Shown here: in pieces, positions 1 through 6,038 of the stretch
How the letters are laid out: each line of letters opens with the position of its first letter
Position numbering within the stretch: position 1 is the stretch's first letter
Assembly: GCA_030654645.1 (NCBI GenBank)
Contig: JAURXC010000362.1
Coordinates: 1 to 8,075 of the forward strand
Source: Deltaproteobacteria bacterium
Lineage (GTDB): Bacteria > Desulfobacterota > Desulfuromonadia > Geobacterales > Pseudopelobacteraceae
Direction of reading: 5' to 3'
DNA length: 8,075 nucleotides
Program-made: the position numbers and the translations under genes
The notes under the pieces: model-generated
What the model was told of the DNA's origin: nothing
The model's database searches: none
What the model saw: the letters and a program-made list of their open reading frames with translations, nothing else

Positions 1-806
1 GAGTTTTTCATGAAGCGTTGAGCAGTCCACATGGGTTGATTCTGGTGGTTGGTCCCACAGGATCAGGCAAGACAACCACGCTACATTCGGGTCTTGCCTT
101 GATTAATCAAACATGTCGCAAGATCTGGACCGCCGAGGACCCGGTCGAAATTACCCAACCAGGTTTGCGTCAGGTACAAATCAATCCGCGGATCGGATTT
201 AACTTCGCCGCGGCTCTGCGATCTTTTCTGCGGCTTGACCCTGATGTTATCATGGTAGGTGAAATGCGTGACGCGGAAACCGCCAGCATGGCCGTTGAAG
301 CCTCTTTGACAGGGCACCTTGTCTTTTCCACGCTGCATACCAATTCGGCGCCTGAAACCGTTACGCGATTACTCGAAATGGGGCTCGACCCATACAGTTT
401 TTCCGATTCCCTGTTATGCGTTTTGGCTCAACGGCTCGGGCGCAGGCTCTGTAAGGACTGTAAGGAGCGTTATCAGCCCACCTTGAATGAGTTTGATGAA
501 CTTGTTGAAGAATATGGAAGAACCGATTTTGCAAATACAGGAATTGCATATAGCGATATTATCATGTTCCATGCGGTAGGCTGCAATCGTTGCAACAATA
601 CCGGATACCGTGGCCGCCTTGGAATTCATGAAGTGTTGGAGTGTACTCCGAGCCTGAGCGGGCTGATAAAGCGCCGTGCCGATACGGACAGTGTCCGTGC
701 TCTTGCCGCGAATGATGGCATGACAACCCTCAAGCAGGACGGCATCATCAAGGTGTTTCAAGGCCTGACTGATATTCTTGAAGTGCGTCGCGTATGTATA
801 AAATAA
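1..806 (+). CDS. GspE/PulE/PilB-family secretion or type IV pilus ATPase, C-terminal part
   Basis: This is the C-terminal nucleotide-binding half of a hexameric ATPase that powers type II secretion or type IV pilus assembly at the inner membrane. The frame is open to the left edge (first whole codon at 3, reading V-F-H-E-A-L), so the N-terminus lies outside the window and the TTG at 18 is not the real start. Numbering from that TTG: Walker A GPTGSGKT at 12-19, Asp box TAEDPVEI at 38-45, Walker B ending in VGEMRD at 80-85 (most relatives have GEIRD), and His box TGHLVFSTLHT at 98-108. The tetracysteine zinc motif is CKDC at 145-148 plus CNRC at 189-192, followed by GYRGRLGIHEVL. The CxxC pairs favour the GspE/PilB branch over PilT-type retraction ATPases. 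The missing N-terminal domain and absent neighbours prevent a choice between GspE, PilB or a stand-alone paralogue. It is unrelated to the downstream operon and is separated from it by a terminator. Confidence 0.93.
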   Translation, partial: VFHEALSSPHGLILVVGPTGSGKTTTLHSGLALINQTCRKIWTAEDPVEITQPGLRQVQINPRIGFNFAAALRSFLRLDPDVIMVGEMRDAETASMAVEASLTGHLVFSTLHTNSAPETVTRLLEMGLDPYSFSDSLLCVLAQRLGRRLCKDCKERYQPTLNEFDELVEEYGRTDFANTGIAYSDIIMFHAVGCNRCNNTGYRGRLGIHEVLECTPSLSGLIKRRADTDSVRALAANDGMTTLKQDGIIKVFQGLTDILEVRRVCIK

Positions 807-823
807 CCGATCATTCTTTTAAA

Positions 824-837
824 ATATGCTTGCATAT
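824..837. repeat. Perfect 6-bp inverted repeat, operator-like
   Basis: ATATGC-TT-GCATAT is a perfect dyad with a 2-nt centre, in the gap between the ATPase gene and rimP. It overlaps the candidate -35 hexamer at 830-835. No T-tract follows, so it is not a terminator. A role as a protein-binding site is inference only. Confidence 0.4.
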
Positions 838-858
838 CAAGACGTAGCATGCTACAAA
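830..858 (+). promoter_or_regulatory. Candidate sigma70-type promoter for the rimP operon
   Basis: The proposed -35 is TTGCAT at 830-835 and the -10 is TACAAA at 853-858, with a 17-nt spacer. A TG at 850-851 sits correctly for an extended -10 (TGCTACAAA). Matches to consensus are moderate (3/6 and 4/6), so the call rests partly on position: the upstream gene ends at 806, and some promoter is expected before rimP. A start near 865 would give a leader of about 60 nt containing the hairpin at 882-904. An alternative -10, TAAAAT at 862-867, has no good -35. Confidence 0.35.
844..855. repeat. Perfect 12-bp palindrome, operator-like
   Basis: GTAGCATGCTAC is a perfect palindrome without a spacer. 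It covers the end of the spacer and the first three bases of the candidate -10. Its centre is 19 bp from the centre of the dyad at 824-837, and both share a GCAT/ATGC core. A bound protein would block the proposed promoter; this is inference. Confidence 0.4.
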
Positions 859-881
859 AGATAAAATTTATGTTCACTCGT

Positions 882-914
882 AGGTGAGCTCGCAAGGCTC
901 ACCTTTTTTGTTTT
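882..914 (+). terminator. Intrinsic terminator, possibly an attenuator ahead of rimP
   Basis: An 8-bp perfect stem (882-889 AGGTGAGC with 897-904 GCTCACCT) closes a 7-nt loop TCGCAAG. It runs into six T's (904-909), a G and four more T's (911-914). This is a textbook Rho-independent terminator on the plus strand. It can end transcription of the upstream ATPase gene. It ends only about 10 nt before the rimP start codon, so if the rimP promoter lies upstream of it, the hairpin is inside the operon leader and could attenuate it. Confidence 0.85.
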
Positions 915-924
915 CGGGGTTTTG

Positions 925-1410
925 ATGGCTACGCCAAAAGAAGATACTTGTACTTATGTTAAAGGAATAGCGCTGCCGATTCTTGAGTCACTGGGGATTG
1001 AGCTGGTCGATATTGAATTCGGCAAGATTGGCCGTGATGCGGTTCTGCGCCTGTTTATAGACAAGGAAAGCGGAATAATGCTTGACGACTGCGCTAATGT
1101 CAGTCGCGAACTGTCGATGATTCTGGATGTGGAAGATGTGATTCCATGTAATTATACTCTGGAGGTTTCATCTCCGGGGTTGGACCGACCACTGAAGAAA
1201 CCTTCTGACTATGAGCGGTTTTCCGGTCGCTTGATAAGGGTTCGCACATATGAGCCGCTGCAGGATGATAAGGGCAACAAGCGTAAAACCTTTTTGGGAA
1301 AGCTTGACGGACTTTTTGACGGTGTTATCAGGATGACACTCACAGAGGGTCAATCCGCTTCCATACCATTGGAGCGGGTTGCGAAAGCCAATCTTGAATT
1401 CGAGCTCTGA
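925..1410 (+). CDS. rimP: Ribosome maturation factor RimP
   Basis: RimP assists maturation of the 30S subunit in the cytoplasm, acting early in assembly around the S12/central pseudoknot region. The product is 161 residues, the usual length. The N-terminal alpha/beta domain covers about residues 5-88 and ends in the family signature EVSSPGLDRPL at 80-90. The C-terminal SH3-like domain covers about 92-155. The ATG at 925 is chosen over the in-frame TTG directly before it (922) because GGGG at 916-919 lies 5 nt upstream of the ATG. It is the first gene of the operon, directly after the terminator-like hairpin, and nusA follows after 36 nt. The rimP-nusA pairing is conserved across bacteria and supports the call. 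Confidence 0.96.
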   Translation: MATPKEDTCTYVKGIALPILESLGIELVDIEFGKIGRDAVLRLFIDKESGIMLDDCANVSRELSMILDVEDVIPCNYTLEVSSPGLDRPLKKPSDYERFSGRLIRVRTYEPLQDDKGNKRKTFLGKLDGLFDGVIRMTLTEGQSASIPLERVAKANLEFEL

Positions 1411-1432
1411 TAGAATATATAAACACGCCAGC

Positions 1433-1438
1433 AAGGAG
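1433..1438 (+). promoter_or_regulatory. Ribosome binding site fixing the GTG start of nusA
   Basis: AAGGAG lies 8 nt before the GTG at 1447. This is the best Shine-Dalgarno match at any gene start in the window. It supports the GTG start, which gives the expected NusA N-terminus with no ATG nearby. Confidence 0.75.
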
Positions 1439-1446
1439 AAGCAATC

Positions 1447-2595
1447 GTGGATACAATTATAAATCTCAAGCACGCCATCGAACAACTTGTCAAAGAGAAG
1501 GGTATTGATCGTCAAGTGGTGCTGGAGGCAATGGAACAGGCTGTTTTGACGGCGGCAAACAAGAAATATCGGAACACCCGTGACCTGGAAGCCCACTATA
1601 ACCATGAGTCCGGAGAGGTTGAGCTGTTCGAGTTTGTTACAGTTGTTGAAGAAGTGCAGGACTCCTACAAGGAAATTTGTCTTGAGGAAGCACATGAAAT
1701 CGACCCGGAAGCAGAGGTCGGTGACTCATTGGGTGAAAAGCTGGATTCCAGCGGGTTCAGTCGCATTGCCGCACAGACCGCAAAGCAGGTCATCATACAG
1801 AAGGTTCGTGATGCTGAACGTGAAACAATCTACAATGAATACAATGATCGCATCTGGGAAGTTATCACCGGTATGGTGCGTCGTTTTGAAAAAGGTGAGT
1901 TGCTGATCGATCTGGGACGCGCGGAAGCTGTGCTCCCGGCCAAGGAACAGATGCCGAGAGAAGTCTACCGTCCCGGAGACCGTATCCGTGCGATCATTAC
2001 CGAAATACGTATGACCACCAAGGGTCCACAGATCATGCTTTCCCGCACACACCCCAGCATGCTGGCCAAACTTTTTGAGGCTGAGGTTCCCGAAATTGCC
2101 GAAGGTATTGTCGAGATCAACGCAATAGTCCGTGATCCGGGCAGCCGCGCCAAGATCGCTGTTTCATCCAATGATCGGGATGTTGATCCGGTCGGAGCGT
2201 GCGTTGGCATGCGCGGCGCCCGCGTTCAAAATGTGGTCTCGGAACTGCGTGGTGAAAAAATCGATATCATTCCCTGGTCCGAGGATATTGCCCGTTTTGC
2301 GTGCAACTCGCTTTCTCCCGCCCAGGTTTCAAAAGTCTTTGTGGATGAAGAGAAACGTGTTCTTGAAATTATCGTTCCGGACGACCAGCTTTCGCTAGCG
2401 ATCGGTAAACGTGGCCAGAATGTGAGTCTGGCGGCCCGTCTGACCGGCTGCCGGATCGACATCAAGAGCGAATCAAAAGTTGCCGAGGCCGAGTTGCAGG
2501 AGTTTGCATCATACGATGCTACCAATGCTGATGAGGAGCTAACTGTGACACAGGAAGCGGACTCCGAAGTAAAAGCCGATGATCAAGCGGAGTAA
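1447..2595 (+). CDS. nusA: Transcription termination/antitermination factor NusA
   Basis: NusA binds RNA polymerase near the RNA exit channel, and modulates pausing, intrinsic termination and antitermination. It has 382 residues with a GTG start. In order: polymerase-binding N-terminal domain about 1-128, S1 domain about 133-200 (with the family motif PREVYRPGDRI at 170-180), KH1 about 228-285 with GMRG at 254-257 and EKIDIIPWSED at 270-280, and KH2 about 300-345 with GKRG at 320-323. The last 40 residues are acidic and low in complexity. The two acidic repeats that bind the alpha C-terminal domain and lambda N in the roughly 495-residue E. coli protein are absent, as in many non-enterobacterial NusA proteins. 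In E. coli NusA regulates its own operon through terminators; the hairpin before rimP could serve the same end here (inference). Confidence 0.98.
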   Translation: MDTIINLKHAIEQLVKEKGIDRQVVLEAMEQAVLTAANKKYRNTRDLEAHYNHESGEVELFEFVTVVEEVQDSYKEICLEEAHEIDPEAEVGDSLGEKLDSSGFSRIAAQTAKQVIIQKVRDAERETIYNEYNDRIWEVITGMVRRFEKGELLIDLGRAEAVLPAKEQMPREVYRPGDRIRAIITEIRMTTKGPQIMLSRTHPSMLAKLFEAEVPEIAEGIVEINAIVRDPGSRAKIAVSSNDRDVDPVGACVGMRGARVQNVVSELRGEKIDIIPWSEDIARFACNSLSPAQVSKVFVDEEKRVLEIIVPDDQLSLAIGKRGQNVSLAARLTGCRIDIKSESKVAEAELQEFASYDATNADEELTVTQEADSEVKADDQAE

Positions 2596-2605
2596 AGTAT
2601 AATTA

Positions 2606-3208
2606 ATGACCCGCCACGGAGTTACAGAACAACCGCAACGCAGTTGTCTCGGATGCAGGACGAGCAAAAACAAGGACCAGCTTATTCGTTTTGTTCTTTC
2701 TCCAGACTCTGAAGTGATGCCGGATCTGGATTCAAAGCTGCCCGGTAGAGGGTCTTATACCTGCATAAACAAGGAATGTCTTGTCGCTGCTTTGGTAAAG
2801 GGCCAGTTCAAGCGTTCTTTCAAGCAGGATGTTTCGTCGATGCCGCCTGACCAAATGGTAGAGCATATTAGTAAGATGTTGTTTGATCGGATCTTCGGAT
2901 TGATCGGGCTTGCCAATAAGGCCGGCTGCATCATAGGTGGAGGCTCGATGGTAAGCGACGCTCTTCGCGGCAAAGTAAAGCCGGGTCTCATTCTGGTCGC
3001 AACCGATGTTTCAGAAACAATAGGCGAGAAAATTATTTGTATAGCCGATGTCAATCATGTTCCGCACCGTACAATAATTACTAAAGACGGTTTCGGAGCG
3101 ATTCTCGGCAAGGCTCCGCGTAGCGCGATTGCCATCAAGCATGGCAGCTTTGTAGCTCCGCTGCTTAAATCAGTTGATAGATATAGAAACTTCCTGGGGG
3201 AGGTATAA
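2606..3208 (+). CDS. Fusion of YlxR (RnpM, DUF448) and an L7Ae/YlxQ-like RNA-binding domain
   Basis: Two RNA-binding domains that are separate adjacent genes (ylxR, ylxQ) between nusA and infB in Bacillus are joined here in 200 residues. Residues about 8-75 are YlxR, with the signature RSCLGCR at 12-18 and GRGSYTC at 47-53. Residues about 92-195 are an L7Ae/L30e-like domain beginning FGLIGLANKAG (97-107), with VKPGLILVATD at 124-134. Four cysteines (14, 17, 53, 58) sit in the YlxR part as two spaced pairs; metal binding is possible but untested. YlxR of B. subtilis is reported to bind RNase P RNA (RnpM). L7Ae-like proteins usually bind kink-turn RNA. The start ATG follows nusA by 10 nt with only a weak, distant GGAG (2589-2592). 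The infB ribosome binding site lies inside its 3' end. Domain calls are firm; the role of the fused protein is not known to me. Confidence 0.93.
   Translation: MTRHGVTEQPQRSCLGCRTSKNKDQLIRFVLSPDSEVMPDLDSKLPGRGSYTCINKECLVAALVKGQFKRSFKQDVSSMPPDQMVEHISKMLFDRIFGLIGLANKAGCIIGGGSMVSDALRGKVKPGLILVATDVSETIGEKIICIADVNHVPHRTIITKDGFGAILGKAPRSAIAIKHGSFVAPLLKSVDRYRNFLGEV
3196..3203 (+). promoter_or_regulatory. Ribosome binding site of infB within the end of the upstream gene
   Basis: GGGGGAGG lies 10 nt before the infB ATG at 3214 and within the last codons of the YlxR/L7Ae gene, whose stop is 3206-3208. This geometry suggests coupled translation of the two genes. Confidence 0.6.
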
Positions 3209-3213
3209 TTAAT

Positions 3214-5955
3214 ATGGGTAAGATTAGTGTTGGGGTTTTGGCAAAAAAACTGGGTGTGGAGCCCAAAGAGGCAATTGCCAAACTCAAAGAGATCGGTATT
3301 GATGCAAAGACGGCCACTTCACAGGTCGATGAAGATGTGGTGAGTCGCTTGACAGCTCCTCAACCCAGAGAAAACGGCACGGATGAGGTCAGGGTAGCTT
3401 CGAATATCATTCGGCGTCGTGCTAAAATCATCCCCCTGTCAGATACACCCGAACCTCAAGAGGTACCGGTCATTGTTTCCCAGACGGTTGCGGAGCCAAG
3501 TGCCGTTGTTGCACCAGAGCCGATTCCTGCTCCGGTTCAGACTTCGGTCTTGACTCCGGTTGCCGCGGTCACGGATGTAAAAGTTCCGGTTGAAACGGCA
3601 ATCAAGAGTGAACCTGCTGAAACAGTTGAGCCAGCTGCTGTTGCCAAGCCGGTTCCGGTCGCCAAACCTGCAACGCCGGAACCGCAAAAAGCCGGACCCA
3701 ATCAGGCCAGAATACTCGGCATGATTGAAATACCGGGTGTTACCAATCGCCCGACTCGCGTTGTTACCAAGGAAACCCCTGTCCAGCAGAGAACCGCTCC
3801 CGCCAGGCCGGCAACCGATACAGCCCAGAGAAGACCGGCGCCTGCTGCTGACCAGAGAAAACCGGCCGGAGCGTATGAGCAGAGAAAGTCAGCGGCTCCG
3901 ACTCCTTCGGCTCCTGCAACCGAGATAGACAGATCCCGAATGAAGCAGGTTCAGCTAGCACCTGCAGCGCCACCGGGCGGTGATAATCGCCGTGGTGTTA
4001 AAAAAGACGGCCCGGGTTATGGTGATGCGGGCAAGGGTGGTAAAAAAGGCGCTCCACCTAAGAAAAAAGAACAACCCAGAAAGAATGAAATCCTGGAAAA
4101 ACGTGAGCGCACTTTTGATCCGGTTTATAAAGGTTCAAAGAAAAAGGGTGGCAAAGAGCGTGCTCCGGATACGAAGAAAACCGAGATTACCGTACCCAAA
4201 GCCATCAAACGCATTATCAAGATATCCGAAAGTATCACTGTCGGAGAGCTTGCCAAGCGACTGGGCATCAAGGCCAACGATCTGATCAAATCACTTATGA
4301 AAATGGGCATGATGGTTACGATCAACCATCCCCTGGATTTCGATACCGCTGTCATCCTGGCGTCGGAATACGATTATGAAGTTGAAAACGTAGCGGTGGA
4401 TCTTGACGAAATTCTTGAATCCGCTCCTGACGCACCCGAAACCCTCGAAAAACGTCCACCGGTCGTAACAATCATGGGTCATGTCGATCATGGTAAAACC
4501 TCGTTGCTGGATGCAATTCGCGAAGCCAATGTAATCGCCGGAGAGGCGGGGGGAATTACTCAGCACATCGGCGCCTATGATGTTGAGCTGAACGGCCGCA
4601 AGATAACCTTCCTGGATACACCAGGTCATGAAGCGTTTACCGCGATGCGTGCTCGTGGAGCCAAGGTAACCGACATCGTTATTCTGGTTGTTGCCGCGGA
4701 CGACGGTGTCATGCCGCAGACCCGTGAGGCGATCAACCACTCCAAGGCAGCCGGTGTCCCGATCATTGTCGCTATAAACAAGATCGACAAGCCTGATTCC
4801 AAACCGGAGCGCGTCAAGCAGGAACTGACCGAGCAGGGCCTGGTCTGTTCCGAGTGGGGCGGCGATGTTACCATGGTGGAAGTATCCGCCAAAAAACGTA
4901 TAAATCTTGAAGGTTTGCTGGAGATGGTACTGCTGCAGGCCGACCTGATGGAGCTTACCGCCAACCCCAACAAGCAGGCCAAGGGCACAATCGTCGAGGG
5001 CAAACTCGATAAAGGGCGCGGTCCGGTTGCGACGGTGCTGGTTCAGGAAGGAACTCTCAAGGCCGGTGATTATTGCGTGGTCGGTGTGCATTCCGGTCGC
5101 GTCCGGGCCATGCAGAACGACCGTGGTGAAAAGGTAATGGAGGCCGGGCCGTCGATGCCGGTTGAGTTGGTCGGTCTTTCAGGTGTTCCCGACGCCGGCG
5201 ATATCTTTGTCTCGATGAAGGATGAGAAACAGGCCAAGGAAATTGCAACCCTGAGGCAAATCAAACAGCGTGAAGTAATATTTGCCAAACATACCAAGCT
5301 TTCGCTCGAAGACCTTTACAAACGCATCCAGAGCGGAGAGGTCAAGGATCTCAATGTTATTGTCAAGGCGGACGTGCAGGGCTCGGTTGAGGCCGTTGCG
5401 GAGTCGTTGCGCAAACTTTCAACCGATGCGGTTCGTCTCAACGTGATTCACTCGGCGGTTGGAGCTGTAACCGAAACCGACATCAACCTGGCGGCGGCAT
5501 CCAACGCGATCGTAATCGGATTCAATGTCCGTCCGGAAGTTAAGGCCCAGGCCCATGCCGAAAGGGAAGGGGTTGATATCCGGCTGTACAGTATCATTTA
5601 CGATGCCGTCGAGGATGTTAAGAAAGCGATGGAAGGTCTGCTTGAACCGACATACAAGGAGAAGTTCCTGGGTCGTGTCGAGGTTCGTGAAGTATTCTCG
5701 GTACCGAAAATCGGTAACGTTGCCGGTTGTTATGTACAGGACGGCAAAATGCTGCGTAACGCACAGGTTAGATTGCTGCGCGACAATGTTGTGATCTACG
5801 AAGGTAAAATGTCGTCGCTGCGGCGTTTCAAGGATGACGTCAAGGAAGTCTCAAGTGGTTACGAGTGTGGTATCGGCCTTGAGAATTACAATGACATCAA
5901 GCTGAGCGACATCATTGAGGCTTTTGAGATGGAAAAAATTGCCACTAAATTATAG
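3214..5955 (+). CDS. infB: Translation initiation factor IF-2
   Basis: IF-2 is the GTPase that places initiator fMet-tRNA on the 30S subunit and promotes 50S joining. It has 913 residues. Order: IF2_N domain about 1-48; a long disordered linker about 50-330, first rich in Pro/Val/Ala/Glu, then basic with Lys/Arg/Gly clusters around 255-325; second IF2_N domain about 339-392; G domain from about 415. GTPase motifs: G1 GHVDHGKT 422-429, G2 GGITQH 446-451, G3 DTPGHE 468-473, G4 NKID 522-525, G5 SAK 558-560. Beta-barrel domain II covers about 590-685, domain III about 700-790, and the fMet-tRNA-binding C2 domain about 815-913, with the conserved GYECGIGLENYND stretch near the end. All catalytic residues are present. 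The linker holds a 27-bp tandem repeat at 3826-3906. Shorter isoforms from internal starts, as in E. coli, cannot be excluded, but I see no convincing internal ribosome binding site. Confidence 0.99.
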   Translation: MGKISVGVLAKKLGVEPKEAIAKLKEIGIDAKTATSQVDEDVVSRLTAPQPRENGTDEVRVASNIIRRRAKIIPLSDTPEPQEVPVIVSQTVAEPSAVVAPEPIPAPVQTSVLTPVAAVTDVKVPVETAIKSEPAETVEPAAVAKPVPVAKPATPEPQKAGPNQARILGMIEIPGVTNRPTRVVTKETPVQQRTAPARPATDTAQRRPAPAADQRKPAGAYEQRKSAAPTPSAPATEIDRSRMKQVQLAPAAPPGGDNRRGVKKDGPGYGDAGKGGKKGAPPKKKEQPRKNEILEKRERTFDPVYKGSKKKGGKERAPDTKKTEITVPKAIKRIIKISESITVGELAKRLGIKANDLIKSLMKMGMMVTINHPLDFDTAVILASEYDYEVENVAVDLDEILESAPDAPETLEKRPPVVTIMGHVDHGKTSLLDAIREANVIAGEAGGITQHIGAYDVELNGRKITFLDTPGHEAFTAMRARGAKVTDIVILVVAADDGVMPQTREAINHSKAAGVPIIVAINKIDKPDSKPERVKQELTEQGLVCSEWGGDVTMVEVSAKKRINLEGLLEMVLLQADLMELTANPNKQAKGTIVEGKLDKGRGPVATVLVQEGTLKAGDYCVVGVHSGRVRAMQNDRGEKVMEAGPSMPVELVGLSGVPDAGDIFVSMKDEKQAKEIATLRQIKQREVIFAKHTKLSLEDLYKRIQSGEVKDLNVIVKADVQGSVEAVAESLRKLSTDAVRLNVIHSAVGAVTETDINLAAASNAIVIGFNVRPEVKAQAHAEREGVDIRLYSIIYDAVEDVKKAMEGLLEPTYKEKFLGRVEVREVFSVPKIGNVAGCYVQDGKMLRNAQVRLLRDNVVIYEGKMSSLRRFKDDVKEVSSGYECGIGLENYNDIKLSDIIEAFEMEKIATKL
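3826..3906 (+). repeat. 27-bp tandem repeat, three degenerate copies, in the IF-2 linker
   Basis: Three in-frame 27-bp units start at 3826, 3853 and 3880, each beginning CAGAGAA. They encode nine-residue units QRRPAPAAD, QRKPAGAYE and QRKSAAPTP (IF-2 residues 205-231). A fourth CAGAGAA lies at 3787, 39 bp further upstream. The units are imperfect after the first 9-12 bases. They lie in the disordered linker, where length changes are tolerated. Confidence 0.7.
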
Positions 5956-5966
5956 AAACGCTACAA

Positions 5967-6002
5967 GCAGGGGTAAAGTTGATCCAATGACTTTACCCCT
6001 GC
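5967..6002. repeat. 13-bp perfect inverted repeat between infB and rbfA
   Basis: Positions 5967-5979 pair without mismatch with 5990-6002 (stem core AGGGGTAAAG with CTTTACCCCT), closing a 10-nt loop. The hairpin starts 11 nt after the infB stop. No U-tract follows the right arm, so it does not look like an ordinary intrinsic terminator. Possible roles are a processing or stability hairpin between infB and rbfA, an attenuator, or a small dispersed repeat; the sequence alone does not decide. Confidence 0.8.
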
Positions 6003-6014
6003 CTTTACCCCTAA
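5991..6014 (+). repeat. 12-bp tandem repeat duplicating the hairpin's right arm
   Basis: CTTTACCCCTGC (5991-6002) is followed at once by CTTTACCCCTAA (6003-6014). The first ten bases are identical in both copies. The first copy is the right arm of the hairpin at 5967-6002; the second could pair with the same left arm instead, using a 24-nt loop. Confidence 0.8.
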
Positions 6015-6038
6015 CTTTTATCTGATTTGGATTTTATT

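Noticed and set aside
1168..1695. 175-codon minus-strand open frame across rimP and nusA
   Set aside because: It spans two well-supported plus-strand genes and the gap between them, has no recognisable domain, and is low in plausibility as a gene.
3721..3942. Internal in-frame ATGs of infB (3721, 3940) as starts of shorter IF-2 isoforms
   Set aside because: Neither has a Shine-Dalgarno sequence at a suitable distance, so there is no support from the sequence, although E. coli does make such isoforms.
4291..5091. 266-codon open frame on the minus strand inside infB
   Set aside because: It lies opposite the most conserved part of the IF-2 GTPase domain and resembles no protein family I know. 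It is explained by codon bias of the plus-strand gene.
5967..6020. The infB-rbfA hairpin as a standard intrinsic terminator
   Set aside because: No U-tract follows the 13-bp stem; GCCTTTACCCC comes next. The four T's at 6016-6019 are too far from the stem, and the downstream genes belong to the same conserved operon.
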